Made by a program: the position numbers and the translations under genes. The notes beneath the pieces are model-generated. The model was not told where the DNA came from and searched no databases. It saw only the letters and a program-made list of their open reading frames with translations. Positions 9,477-20,827 of a stretch of DNA of 64,000 nucleotides are shown piece by piece. Where the stretch lies: the NCBI GenBank assembly GCA_951213105.1, contig OX578142.1, forward strand, positions 118,097,854 through 118,161,853, in the 5' to 3' direction. This DNA comes from Amaurobius ferox. Taxonomy: Eukaryota; Arthropoda; Arachnida; Araneae; Amaurobiidae. The number at the start of each line of letters is the position of its first letter. Within the stretch, counting starts at the first letter, position 1.

Positions 9477-10204
9477 AATAATGCATATAAAATTTGAAAA
9501 TTATTTAGTTAAAAAAGTATAACTTATATTTTTGGCAAAAAAAGTATAGTCACACACTTTTATTATTAAGGACAATTAATTTTCTTTATTTAATATTATT
9601 CAAGAACTAATTCATAAAATGTTATTGGAAAAATGAATTATACATTCAAATTCCGTGCTGCGCAACTGATACGAACTGCTTTTTTTCATTTCTCAACTAT
9701 ATACTCAGAAAATCTTGCAACATTTCAATTCTTCAAAATATTTTTCCTCAAATTCCCAGTAAAACAGATACAAATAACCCAGGTACAAAACAGTAATCAG
9801 AATTCACTATAAAAAAAACCAGATTGGCAAACATCCTTTAGAAATATATTAAATTGCACAGAAGCCCTAGTAGCGAAATTCATTTTAAATCCCGATAGAA
9901 ATTAAATTATAAATGCAAAATATACATAGAAAATCGCATGGATAAAATGCATCCATATCATATTGCTATATCATCTGCTTGATAAAGAAAATATTTCTAA
10001 TGAAATGGAATCGCCAAACAAATATAAACAAAATTATCAAAATTTCGCCCGGAATTAATTCCAAGAGTACCTATTTCGTCAAGTCAGCCGTTAATCCATT
10101 TATGTGTTAAATGTAGAGGCTATTTCCGAGAAAATAACTCCTATTGTTTCCTGTCATTAAGAAACTATGAAATTCATAATAATTAATATCCAAATGGTTT
10201 CCTG
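9477..10204. other. AT-rich stretch, nothing recognised
   Basis: There are no coding frames longer than chance and no clear match to the repeat families. Confidence 0.45.
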
Positions 10205-11801
10205 GACTATTACAGTCATTTCGACATATCATATGTCTGTCTCTGCAGCCGTTCAATTGTTCTGGGAGGATTCAACGGTAAATATATAGACACAGACTTT
10301 CAGACGGAAGCATTTTGATTAAAAAAAAATCTGATGTAAGCAGCACATGACTTTCACTACATACTCAAATTCCTTTTCGCTTTCGTTTTCTTTCATAATT
10401 CATGAAATTGAGCTTAATTGCACAAAATAAGACTATTACAGTTATTTCGACATATTATATGTCTTTGTGGCCGTTCTATTGTTCTGGGACGATTCAAAGG
10501 TAAATATTTAGACAAATATTTTCATATGATGGCAATTTGATTGAAATATATCTGATGAACATAACTTTCCCTACAGACTCACATTCTTTTTTTCTCTTGT
10601 CTTCTTTCATAATTCATGAAATTGAGCTTAATTGCACAAAATAAGACTATTACAGTTATTTCGACATATCGCATGACTCTGCAGCCATTCTATTGTTCTG
10701 AGAGGATTCAAAGGTAAATATACAGACACATATTTTCATACGAAGGCACTTTGATTGAAAAATATCTGGTATACGTGACTCTCCCTACAGACTCATATTC
10801 TTTTTCTAATTTGCTTTCTTTCATAATTCATGAAATTGAGCTTAATTTCACAAAATAAGACTGTTACAGTTATTTCGATGTACCATATGTATCTGCAGAT
10901 GTTGTATTGTTCTGAGAGGATTCAACGGTAAATATATAAACAAATATTTTCATAGGAAGGCACTTTGATTGAAAACAGTCTCATGTAGGCAACACATGAC
11001 TCTCCCTACAGATTCACATTATTTTTCTCTTTTGCTTTCTTTCATAATTTATTAAATAGAGCTTAATTGCACAAAATAAGACTATTACAGTTATTTTGAC
11101 GTACCATATGTCTCTGCAGCCATTCTATTGTTCTGGGGGGATTCAAAGGTAAATATGCAGACAAATATTTCATACGAAGGCACTTTGATTGATAAATATC
11201 TGGTATACATGACTCTCCCTACAGACTCACATTCTTTTTATCTTTTGTTTCTTTCATAATTCATTAAATTGAGCTTAATTGCACAAAATGAGACTATTAC
11301 GGTTATTTCAACATATTATATGTCTCTGCAGCTGTTCTATTGTTCTGGGAGTATTCAAAGGCAAATTTATAAACATATATTTTCATAGGAAGGCATTTTG
11401 ATTGAAAAAAAATCTGATATAGGCAACATATGACTCTCCCTACAGATTCACATTCGTTTTATGTTTTATTTCTTTTATAATTCATTAAATAAAGCTTAAT
11501 TGCACAAAATAAGACTGTGACAGTTATGTCCACGTGTCATATGTTTCTGCAGTCGTTCTATTGTTCTGGGGGAGTCAACGCCAATTATATAGACACATAT
11601 TTTCATACGAATTCACTTTAATTGAAAAATATCTGGTATATAGGACTCTCCCTACAGACTCATATTCTTTTTCTATTTTGTTTTCTTTCATAATTCCTTA
11701 AATTGAGCTTAAGTGCACAAAATAAGACTATTACAATTATTTCAACATATCATATGTCTCTGCAGCCGCTCTATTGTTCTGGGAGTATTCAACGTTAACT
11801 G
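10205..11801 (+). repeat. Satellite-like tandem repeat, about 215-bp period (family C), left block
   Basis: The landmark AGACTATTACAGTTATTTCG recurs at about 10430, 10644, 10858, 11080, 11291, 11511 and 11725, with spacing 211-222 bp; an earlier partial copy starts near 10205. Each unit runs through TCTGCAGCCGTTCTATTGTT, a GGTAAATATATAGACA segment, then GGCAACACATGACTCTCCCT and AGCTTAATTGCACAAAATAA. The last two segments are the left flank and left end of family A, so the satellite appears to have arisen by tandem amplification of a family A boundary. Copies differ by several percent. Confidence 0.75.
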
Positions 11802-11802
11802 C

Positions 11803-11818
11803 AGGGTGTATATAAACT
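11803..11818. repeat. Target-site duplication (left) of the LINE
   Basis: AGGGTGTATATAAACT is present here and again at 15723-15738. It is part of the host transposon's inverted end, which dates the LINE insertion after that transposon. Confidence 0.85.
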
Positions 11819-12906
11819 TACGTTTGCTTATAATCTCAGACCTTGGCGCCTGCCACGAATGGCATAAGGCCGCTTTGAAGCCCAAGTCCGAGCAAGAAAA
11901 TACCTCAAGTAAAAGAGGAAGAGCAGACGCTCGGTCGGCTCCCCAAAACCCACGCATCCGCAACCCGGTACGCCAAAGATTTATTAAATTCTCCAAAGCG
12001 AGGGGCCAGGCCTCGGCGCTTACACGGCCTACAAATACTGCGACCATGCAGAATTAACCAAACAAATAAACCGATAACATAAATATTATAAAACATTAAA
12101 ACATAAGAAAATCGGCCGTCACGTAACATAAGCCAACAAAAAAAATTGACGAGCCACAACAAAGTTCAAAAATAGATAAAATTCAGAATCAACAAAACAA
12201 ACAATCCTGATAAAAATTAACAGAACTGTATAAAATTAGCATCTTCCAATTTTAAAACCATGAAACCATTTAAATATAAACATTTAATTAAATTCAAACT
12301 AATAATCTTACAATAACAATAAACAAGAAACAAAAGAAATTCAAAAGCGTGCCACACGTCAACAAGATGGACAGGTCACAGAGGAGTAAACAGGAAAAGG
12401 AAGAGACCCAATGACGGCCACCATCTCCGAAACAGAAAAAGAAAGCAATTATGCATTAACAAAACAAAATTATATCAATTAATGCACTGCACCAAAATCC
12501 CAAGCAACAAGCAAAATGCCAGCCCCACAAAAATCTCTATATTGATAACAAATCTGTTAACACTACGAAATTGCAGTGTAACAGCATATATACATATTCA
12601 ATATCCAAATTAAATATACATATATACATATATACATATATACATAGCTATATACATAAATATACACATACCACACTAACATATTATGCCAAGGCATATA
12701 CAAACACTATATACCCATCTCACAATTCAAAATACACATTACTATTCACAATTTTCATCTATAGTACAATATATACATCATACGCAACCAAATCACAATA
12801 TATGCATGGTAGGGAGGACTGTTAAAAGTACAAAGAAACATATAAAGTAGCTAATAACAAAAAAGATCCAAATATAGGAACCAAAACTCCCAGCCATACA
12901 ATTAAT
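11819..12906 (-). other. LINE 3' UTR
   Basis: This is non-coding sequence between the last ORF2 stop and the 3' junction. It is T-rich on the coding (minus) strand. A TATACA-type microsatellite lies at about 12598-12665. The proximal 240 bp (11819-12060) is GC-richer than the rest. Short frames on both strands here have no motifs. Confidence 0.6.
12598..12665. repeat. (TATACA)-type microsatellite in LINE 3' UTR
   Basis: ATACATATATAC units repeat with small interruptions. Confidence 0.7.
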
Positions 12907-15722
12907 TTATATTTTCACAAACACCCGCGGCGACTGAAACACCCGAGGCACTGAACCACTCCATGAATGGACCGGGGGCGTTGCCAGGACCCAACTTAAC
13001 CCAAATCCCCAGAGTCCGTCCACTGGCCTTTTCAAATGAAATTTACTAGTCAAAACACAATCAGAAACGTAATGGTCAGGATCCCCCACATGCCCACATG
13101 TGCAGGCAGGAGAGGACCTCAGCTTAAAACGATGAAGATAACTCGGAAAGGACCATGTCCAGACAAAAAATGGAACATGGTCCTTTTCGTTATCTAAAAA
13201 TTAACAGAAGGAACAGGACGGAGCATCCAGGCACGCGAGCCGCCAACCAGAGAATCGCCATAGATTCGTCATTCCTCACCCACGGTTCTCCGAACAAAGC
13301 TGCATAGCCATGAGTAGGGGGCGGAAATCAACAGCGGCTCTCCGTCTAGCACAGCAATCTTAGCATAACTGTCAGCCGCCTCGTTCCCAGGGATCCCCCC
13401 CCCCCAACGTGAGCACGAACCCACTCTAATTTAACAAGCCCAGTAGAAGGCAAGATATGATCCTTCACTGATTGCAAGAAACGAGAGTTCCCTGATGTTG
13501 ACGCCAGGGCAGAGATAGATGAAAAGCTATCCGTAAAAATAATAGCACTCCTACCATCCCGCAAGACCCAGTCGCAGGCAAACTGAATTGGTGCTCTTGA
13601 TCTCGCTCTTGATCTCGGTGAACTTGATCTCGGTCTGAAACACAGAGTTATAAAAAGACAGCTTCCGAGAAATAACCTTAAACAAAACACCACTGACGCA
13701 AATGCAAACTGAGAATCCAACCATCTTATCGATATTAGACCCGTCGGTGTAAATATGTACCCCGACGGGTCCAACGATTTCCGAAAAGGAAAGGATACGC
13801 CTACAAGGATGGATCTCGGCAAAAGATTGCCTTTCATTAAAACCAGCAGGAGGAGGAAAACGGAGCCCCAAAAGCTGTCCCTCCTTCTCCGCCAAAAAAC
13901 AAACTTAGAATAAGCACCTTTAAGAACAAGGTGGATGGGGGGGGGGATACCCAGGAGGACAAATAACGCCCCGTAGGGAGAAGTCCTATAAGCATCGGCG
14001 ATCCTCAACAGAAAAATCCTCTGGAGGACCTGAACCTGTTTAAGGTTCCCCGCTCAGGCACCGGCGCAGCAGGTAACCATCTTCTCCACTACGGAGTGGT
14101 ACCAGATCTTAAGAGGACTCCTGGTGGTACTCCATCCCGCACCCACCACACGTCCAAAACCCGCAGATATAACTAAACAACGGTCAAGAAGCGAGGCAAA
14201 GTGGGCCGACCAGGACCTATTGCAGGAGATGCTCAACCCCAGATACCTCGCGTCCTTAACCACCTTAATCTTTTTCCCGTTCAAAGCAAAAGAAGTATGG
14301 CGAGCCAGAACTCCAGACTTGGCAAAAACCAACGCCTGGCTCTTGGCTGCCGAAACCTGAAGGCCGAGATCTCCCAAAACAGCAACAACTGGCTGGAGGT
14401 TCCGACACATAGCCCTCTCCAGGTCTCCGCGGGTCCTCCCAGTGACAGGCACAGCCAGATCATCCGCAAAAGCCTGGAGACGTTAACCGTCGTCCCCTAC
14501 AGACAAAAACCTATTAAAATATACTAACCAAAGCAGAGGAGCGATCATGGAGCCTTGAGGGCAACCCATGGTCACTCCTCTAACCATCATGTCATTATTG
14601 ACCTGGTGAGCAACGGTCCGGTCCTGCAGAAAGGAGTAAATAAAACTTTGATAAAAAAGGGGAACATTATAGTCCTCCAAAACCTTTTTCAAAATTAACC
14701 AATCCATGCTATTGAAAGCTTTCCGGACGTCAACAAACGCCACAGCTGCATGTGAAACTCCCTTAGCCTTATTAATTTCATCCAAAAGGTCCGCACATGC
14801 ATCCTCAATGCCACGTAACTCCTTAAATCCGTACTGCAATGGATGCAAAATATTTCTAGAGGAAGGCCAGGATCTGAACCGGTCGGCTAAAACCCGTTCC
14901 AAAATCTTCCCAAAAGTGGAAAGCAGACATATAGGCCGATAAGAGCCGCAGAGTGCCGGTTATCGACCTGCTTTTAGCAGGAAGAACACCACACTTTTGC
15001 ACTCCGACAAGCTCGGGGAAAATAACCAAAAGAAAGAATCTTATCGAAGAGATCAACAAAAAATGTCTTATTTATTTTATACAAAATAATCCAAAAACGA
15101 TAATCCAGCCGGTCCAGACCCGAAGCCCTTCCCCCCTTTAAATTATTAAAAACACAAGCCAACTCTGACATCCCAACAGGTTCAAAATCTAAACATTTGT
15201 GAAATATAAAATCAAAGGAGCCAAAAGAAGAGCTAACCGGGAAACAATGCAGCACTAAACGTTCCACCCGTCCCTTATAAGAAAGGAGGGGATCATCCGG
15301 GAAATAAACACGTAAATTATTCGGCGTGGCAGATTTTCCAGTAGCCAGCTTGGAAGTAATACCGTATTTCTCCTCATAAGAAGTCCAAGAATTTCTCCAA
15401 GAGGAGAGTTTAGCCATTTTTACTTCCCTTCTAAAAATAGCCCGATTTCTAGAATATAAATTTTTCAAACGTACTAAAGTCCCCGGATCAACCCCATCTC
15501 TCACAGAACTCCGATACCTCCTGGACAAGGCAGTGACAAAATTACGCAACCTCGCCAGCCGCCCAGTCCACCAAGAAACCTTATTACTCAGAAAAACCCT
15601 CTTGCGCCTAAACACAGAACACGCCGAATTGGCAGCAGTGCACAAAAAACGATTAAAAAAATCATCAAGTGCAGAAATATCATCAACAACAGCAAGTTCA
15701 TGAATAAAAGGTGGAAGAAATT
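12907..15722 (-). pseudogene. LINE ORF2 remnant: linker, reverse transcriptase, RNase H, Cys/His tail
   Basis: In the cell this protein would nick a target and copy its own RNA into DNA. The linker frame (15722-14974) ends in GGRASGLDRLDYRFW. A frame change then gives SYRPICLLSTFGK (about 14945), YGFKELRGIEDA, the aspartate motif VDVRKAFNSMDW and MGCPQGSMIAPLLW. An in-frame TAA near 14483 interrupts the stretch before FADDLAVPVTG, the catalytic FADD box, and another stop follows near 14052. RNase H motifs IYTDGSNID (about 13745), IFTDSFSSISA, KLEWVRAHVG and GNEAADSYAK lie in shifting frames, with a frameshift at a C/G run near 13390. The tail has CTCGHVGDPDHYVSDC, a Cys/His motif common at LINE C-termini. 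At least four lesions make it inactive. Confidence 0.88.
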
Positions 15723-15738
15723 AGGGTGTATATAAACT
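15723..15738. repeat. Target-site duplication (right) of the LINE
   Basis: It is identical to 11803-11818. Confidence 0.85.
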
Positions 15739-15859
15739 GATGGTCAGAACTGTAAGGGGTTATAGAACTCACCAAAACAAGCAACTTTCACAGTACAATG
15801 TGGGGTCGGAAAGCAATCTGCGAGCCGTGAGGAGACGCTTTCTCTGGAGTGGATGAAAC

Positions 15860-16470
15860 GTCGCGTCAAAATAGAGAACACAGTAAATCAGCATGCCACA
15901 CGTTCCAGATACCACCAGCAAAGGTTCTCCGTGAATGTGTGGCAAGGATTATCCACGACTGAATTGGCCATACCGCCATACCCGTTACCATACCGCCATA
16001 CCTGTTACCATTCCGCCTAGACGGACAGAAGTACATCACCTTCCTCCAGCAGGTGCTGCCAGATTTACTACGTGTCATAACAGCCAATCATCGAGTGATT
16101 TGATTATGTGGTTCCAGAACGACGGAGCGCCAGCCAGCACATTACACCAGGGTTGTGCAGAACTACCTGGACATTGCCTTTCCGAACAGATGGATTGGCC
16201 GTGGTAATTCCGTCACGTGGTCTCCCAGATCTCCCAATCTGTCCTGCATGGAGTTTTTCCTCTGGGGACAGCTAAAAAGCTCAAGTTACGAGACGTCCAT
16301 CGAGTCACCAGAGGACCTTGTCGCCTGAATTAGCGTCGCAGCTGCATACGTTCCTGAAATGCTAGGAATCTTCCAAAGTGTACGCGATTCATTCTGACGC
16401 CGCTGTGACGCCTCTCTGGCAGTTGATGGTCGTTCATTTGAGCATTTGTTCAAAACATTTTGTCAATAAA
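15860..16470 (+). pseudogene. Tc1/mariner-like DDE transposase remnant
   Basis: Several short frames together show the C-terminal half of a DDE transposase: a FSVNVW-like start near 15925, the motif WFQNDGAPA (about 16110), then in other frames a YTRVVQNYLD-like stretch, RWIGRG near 16190, a WSPRSPNLSCMEFFLWGQLK-like stretch around 16220-16280 and a C-terminal ESPEDLVA segment. In intact relatives NDGAPAH carries a catalytic aspartate and the PRSPDL...LDFFLWG stretch the last acidic residue; here that last residue appears lost. The DNA-binding N-terminus is absent. Frameshifts throughout make it inactive. Confidence 0.75.
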
Positions 16471-16665
16471 TTTCCATTATTAGTCTTCACTGTATTCGTC
16501 TTCATTTTACTCCATTTTGACGTGGCGTTTCATCTACTCTCAGAGAAAGCGCCCTCTCGCGGCTCGCCGTTTGTTTTCCGATCCCGAACTGTATTGTGAA
16601 AGTTGTTTGGTTTGGTGAGTTCTATAACCCCTTACAGTTCTGACCATCAGTTTATAGACACCCTG

Positions 16666-16949
16666 TATATAGACAAATAATTTCATACGAAGGCACTTTG
16701 ATTGAAAAAAATCTGATGTAGGCAACACATGACTCTCCCTACAAATTCACATTCTTTTTCTCTTTTGTTTTCTTTCATTTCATTAAATAGAGCTTAATTG
16801 CACAAAATAAGACTATTACAGTTATTTCGACGTGCCATATGTCTCTGAAGCTATTCTATTGGTCTGGGAGGATTCAACGGTAAATATATGGACAAATATT
16901 TTCACAGGAAGGCACTTTGATTGAAAAAACCTAATGTAGGCAGAACATG
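16666..16949 (+). repeat. Family C satellite, right block
   Basis: The satellite resumes after the interrupting transposon: TATAGACAAATAATTTCATACG, GGCAACACATGACTCTCCCT and a further AGACTATTACAGTTATTTCG landmark at about 16810. It then leads straight into a longer family A copy at 16950. Confidence 0.7.
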
Positions 16950-16977
16950 ACTTTCGCTACAGACTCAAATTTTTTTC

Positions 16978-17035
16978 AAATTGAAGTTGGAGAGTGTTTT
17001 ATATTCAATGCTTTAAGCATGATTGATCTTTCTTG
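16978..17035 (-). repeat. Family B terminal fragment
   Basis: GAAGTTGGAGAGTGTTTTAT is followed by CAATGCTTTAAGCATGATTG and ATCTTTCTTG. This is the complement of the family B left terminus with its palindrome. Confidence 0.7.
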
Positions 17036-17523
17036 TTTCTTTTGTTTTCTTTCACAATTCATTAAATTGAGCTTAATTGCACAAAATAAGACGAGTAATT
17101 ATTTGAAATTACATTAAATTTGTGGTTACAATTCAATTTTGGTTTGGCGGCTGGACGTATTTTAAAAGGCGACGTGGCAAAATGTGAAAAAATTAAATAT
17201 CTCGAGAACGGCTGGGTCTAGATTTATGGAGTTAGTCTTATTCTCGTCGCTGTCAAAAATTATGTATAAAACAAGCATTTAATTGATGCATTTGAGCATA
17301 TGGAGTTTTGTTTTTAAGTTTTAACGATTTTTAATGTCCATTTTGCAAAAAGGTAGGTCCGTTTCTCCCCGAGTCGTACCAACATTTAATCAGCGTCAGG
17401 TTAACAAATGACACATCTACCAAATGTTGTGAAATTTTTAGAATTAGTTTTTCAGATAGAGTAGATACATCCATTGTGCAGACAGAAACACACATATACA
17501 GACGTCACGATAATTTTTTTTTT

Positions 17524-17793
17524 CTGACCCAGGCCGTCCAGCCTATTCGAAGGTGTAAGGTATGTGTTTGGATGGCAGGAGCAGTGCTAATCAATTTAGA
17601 CCGGAACCAAGTGGGGAGTCTATCCATAGAGAACGTACTCTCTTTCTCCTGTTACTATCCTCTCGGAAGGTCTTTTGTACCCACAAATTTAGTGTGTTCG
17701 CACTCAGCGTAGGATTGTTTGAGCAGCACATTGAATTGAACTATGTCTCTCGAGTGCAATCCCTGAGCTTTGTATTGGCTAGCCGATGCTCTA
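17524..17793 (-). mobile_element. Decayed SINE copy
   Basis: It aligns along its length with the SINE at 24180-24463 in the same orientation: GACCCAGGCCGTCCAGCC, GGTGTAAGGTA, AATTTAGACCGGAACC, CCTCTCGGAAGG and a degraded B box and head (CGAGTGCAA, GGCTAGCCG). Many substitutions and small gaps make it the oldest of the four long copies. No target duplication is visible. Confidence 0.7.
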
Positions 17794-18084
17794 CATTTGA
17801 CTTGTATATTAGTTTAAAATAATTTTAGAATCGCTACAAAGCATCCACACATACTTAAGGTTCAAACTTCATGAGTTGAAATTGCTTTCAATTAAGTGTT
17901 ACATGTTAGAAATGTATACACATTAAAAAATTAACCACTGGTCTATAACATACCCCGAGTTCCGATTTTTGACACGATTCCAATAATTTTCCTATACATT
18001 ACCATGCATTTGTAGGGAAAGTAAAATTTGTATATATCGACAAATATTAAAACTTGCCGCAGTTTTTCTTCACAGTTTAATTTT

Positions 18085-19480
18085 TTAACACTTTACAACA
18101 TAGTTGAAAAGGGTTTATGATATTGTGCATTCTGTCTGTCTGTCTGTCTCTCTGTCCGTTCGCACGATAACTGCCGTAAAAATTACTTTATCAAACTGAA
18201 ATTTTAGTATGTTGTTCAGACGGTCTGTGGGGGCCTATGGGAATATAAATGAATAACATCACCCAATAAGTTTTGGACTGAACCTGCGTTGAAGAAATGA
18301 AATACATTGAACCCTAAGGCACCTAATTTTTCAAACATTTTTTAAGCGAATTTAAAATTCACAAATTGCTTCGAAAGTTTTAAGAAATATTCAAATTATT
18401 CCATAAAAAATATGAAAAAAAATTCAGCAAAATAAATTAGGTAGTTTTTTAAATAAAATGTAAAATAATAATTACACCCATATTATATGAAGAGATCCCG
18501 TGACCCACTTCAAAATAAAATATGGCATCCATCTTGTATCAAAATCGTGATTTTTAAAGTTCTTTTTAATTTATATTTAGTGCTGTATCCGTCCTAAACC
18601 CGTTTTATATAATCAATACCATCCATCTTGTGTCAAAATCGTGATTTTCAAAGTTCTTTTTAAATTATACTTAGTGTTGTGTGCGTCCAAAAACCGCTTT
18701 ATTTTCGCTTAATTTCTGTGCATCTACATTCTGAAACAGCGCAATTACAATATATTTGAGTTTAAAAGATCATCAAACTTTGATTATTTCTACAATAAAG
18801 CCTAATTTTCACTTATGGAGGATGTAAACCCCAAAATATGTAGAATGAGTTGTATAAGAATTGCTGCATTTCTTTAACGCAAAATTATTTAGTTCATTGA
18901 GTCTGAAATATAGCTGATATGAATGAAACTTTCATTGATTTTACATAGAGAACAGACGATTTTATAGCACACTAAGTTTTAAGTACAGCGTTAAATTACG
19001 TTTACCTCCATGATTTTAAGTTTTAAATAAAATAAATTATTGTTGTATTGTGATGAATGAAAGGAATAGAATAAAAGTATATGAATGAAATATGTACAGC
19101 TTTTACATAGCGAGCCAGACAATTTATTTTTCAGTAACGTTTATTTGAATAAAGTTCATTTTTTTAGATGAAGTTTTCAGTTTTCAAATGTAACAAATTA
19201 TTATATTGTTGTGTTAATTTTAAAAATATTACCGCTGAATGTATCGCATTTTAGAGATGTGTAAACCAGGTGACTGATATTTCAATGACGTCATTTGAAT
19301 AAAGTTCTTATTCTTCGATGAAATTTTAAGTTTTCAAATGTAATATATTAATATAGTATTGTGATAATTTTAAAAATATTACTGCTGAATGCATCGCATT
19401 TTAAAGATGTTTAAATAAAATTGCATTGTAGTTGGAAAGTGTTTCATAATCAATGCTTTATGCATGATTGATCTTTCTTG
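18085..19480 (-). repeat. Family B repeat, copy 3
   Basis: This is the reverse complement of the layout at 4524-5799. It begins TTAACACTTTACAACATAG with a TCTGTCTGTCTGTCTCTCTG tract and ends GCATGATTGATCTTTCTTG. All B landmarks are present in mirror order, with an internal duplication of the CATCTTGTATCAAAATCGTG block (about 18530 and 18622). Confidence 0.65.
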
Positions 19481-19594
19481 CTTTATATTTAGCGTTGTAT
19501 CCGTCCTATAACCGCTTTATTTTTGCTTAATTTCTGTGCATCTATATTCTGAAACAACGCAATGACAATATATTTGAGTTTAAATGAGCATCGG
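19481..19594 (-). repeat. Family B internal fragment joined to copy 3
   Basis: Directly after the copy 3 terminus it restarts at an internal B position (TTTAGCGTTGTATCCGTCCT, then ATATATTTGAGTTTAAATGA). This is the signature of a tandem array broken by another event. Confidence 0.6.
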
Positions 19595-19910
19595 TTGGCC
19601 AGTACAAAGTGGTTCAATTACCGGTTGGGGCAAAAATTTTCTTTACAATCATCCAGTTTTATCTCACCTCTGTTTTCTTCTGTTTTATACATGTATTTTA
19701 TTTTATTTTTAAATATTTTGTATCATTATGGAAAAACACAAAACGTGAGGAATGAATGTGTTTACAAATAGATCAAAGATACATAGCCAGGGTAAAATGG
19801 GGAATCATGCCAGTAAGCCCCACCCGTTCTGCTCCAAGTGAATTGATAAACAAATCACGTACCCCGCGTGATAAGTAACATGGTAGGCAGTTACTTATGA
19901 AAACGAAAAT
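19595..19910. other. Unassigned spacer
   Basis: No repeat family or convincing frame was recognised. It ends at the target site of the hAT-type element. Confidence 0.45.
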
Positions 19911-19918
19911 ATTTAAGA
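19911..19918. repeat. 8-bp target duplication (left) of hAT-type element
   Basis: ATTTAAGA is repeated exactly at 20820-20827. Confidence 0.85.
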
Positions 19919-20819
19919 CAGTGCTCGGCAACCTCTTTCTCTCTCGGCACACCCAAGGTCTTCTCAGAATTCTGCTGCGCACCGCAAGTAAGAATAAACA
20001 ACAATGATAAAGTTTCAAAACAATGTTTCATGATTTTTTATTTGATAAATTTGACTTCGCAGTTAACAGAGTTTTACTTATAACTATAACTAACATCAAC
20101 TTTAATGACTTTAAACTAGAAGCAAATGCCAACACTTATCTATAAATAATGAGATACCTGTGCTTGTTTTAATGATAATAATAGTTTTATATTCGGCCCG
20201 ATACTAGACACAGCAACTTGAAACTTTTAATCAAAGCCCTTCAAGTTCGACCACTTATCATGTTTTATTAGAACAAGAGTTGAAAACATTTGTTCACTTT
20301 TAAGTTGTAGAAAATGGGAGCAGAACTTCAATAGCATTATTGAAAATAATCGAGGATAGCATGTAATGGGACTTCAGACGAATTTCATTTTTAGCGTTAC
20401 ATTGTTCCTCAATTCAAGAAATTCCTCTCAAATCAGGAGGAAAAGTGCGTGTGTGAAATTTTCGACATTGGTTGTAAAAGGATTTCAAATCCAATCATAT
20501 TGCTCCGTATTAAATGTGTTAACATATTGTTCCATATTTAATATGTTAACACATTGCTCCGTATTAAATATGTTCACATATTGCTCCGCATTTAATGTGT
20601 TAACATATTGATCCGTATTAAATGTGTTAACAAATTGCCCACATTTCTGTTGTAGCAACGTTAAATGTCGTTGAGCTATTTGTAATATGATCTAATATGA
20701 TCAGGTGTAAATTGCATGTTTTGCGCATTTTCCCCCTTTTGGAGGCGATGCGTCTCCGCACACTTAGCATCGTCTTGTGACACACCAGTGTGCCGCGGCA
20801 CACCGGTTGCGTAGCATTG
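19919..20819. mobile_element. Non-autonomous hAT-type transposon (901 bp)
   Basis: The ends are CAGTGCTCGGCAACC (19919) and the complement of CAATGCTACGCAACC (to 20819), with an exact 8-bp duplication ATTTAAGA on each side. Short inverted ends and 8-bp duplications are the hallmark of the hAT superfamily. The right end also carries ACCAGTGTGCCGCGGCACAC, a palindrome style common in hAT (Charlie/Buster-like) ends. There is no transposase inside. An internal 27-bp minisatellite lies at 20496-20640. Confidence 0.85.
20496..20640 (+). repeat. 27-bp minisatellite inside the hAT-type element
   Basis: About five and a half copies of a unit built on CATATTGCTCCGTATTAAATG and TGTTAA, with a few substitutions each. 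The coding frame across it (repeating Tyr-Cys-Ser-...-Asn-Val-Leu-Thr) is only a reflection of the period being divisible by three. Confidence 0.85.
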
Positions 20820-20827
20820 ATTTAAGA

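Larger units (their letters stand above)
11819..15722 (-). mobile_element. 5'-truncated non-LTR retrotransposon (LINE with RT and RNase H)
   Basis: On the minus strand the element runs from the end of an endonuclease-RT linker through reverse transcriptase, RNase H and a C-terminal Cys/His motif to a 3' UTR of about 1.1 kb. There is no ORF1 and no endonuclease, so the 5' end was lost at insertion, as is usual for LINEs. Exact 16-bp duplications (11803-11818 and 15723-15738) flank it. No poly(A) tail is seen at the 3' end. The domain order RT then RNase H points to the I/R1/LOA/Outcast group, but I cannot name the clade. Confidence 0.88.
11802..16665 (+). mobile_element. Tc1/mariner-like DNA transposon interrupted by a LINE
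   Basis: The left end is CAGGGTGTATATAAACT (11802), and after the LINE the sequence resumes with GATGGTCAGAACTG at 15739. The right end (to 16665) is the inverted copy, ...CAGTTCTGACCATCAG then TTTATAGACACCCTG. The inverted ends extend more than 70 bp (through ACCCCTTACAG and AACTTTCACA segments). Removing 11819-15738 leaves an element of about 0.94 kb with transposase remnants. It sits within the family C satellite. The right flank begins TATATAGAC, and the unit consensus predicts a TA target whose left copy has become TG. Confidence 0.75.
16950..18022 (+). mobile_element. Family A element, copy 4, with two nested insertions
   Basis: The left end ACTTTCGCTACAGAC (16950) and right end TTGTAGGGAAAGT (to 18022) bracket the copy. 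Inside are a family B terminal fragment (16978-17035, minus) and a decayed SINE (17524-17793, minus). Removing them leaves the usual order of family A landmarks, including TTAATTGCACAAAAT, the ATCTCGAGAACGG block and ATACAGACGTCACG. Confidence 0.6.

Noticed and set aside
11713..12057. 114-codon plus-strand frame and overlapping minus-strand frames at the LINE 3' junction
   Set aside because: They span the satellite/transposon/LINE junctions and show no motif. The region is the LINE 3' UTR.
20366..20611. 81-codon frame ending in a repeated peptide inside the hAT-type element
   Set aside because: The repeat follows from a 27-bp minisatellite, a multiple of three. No domain is present.
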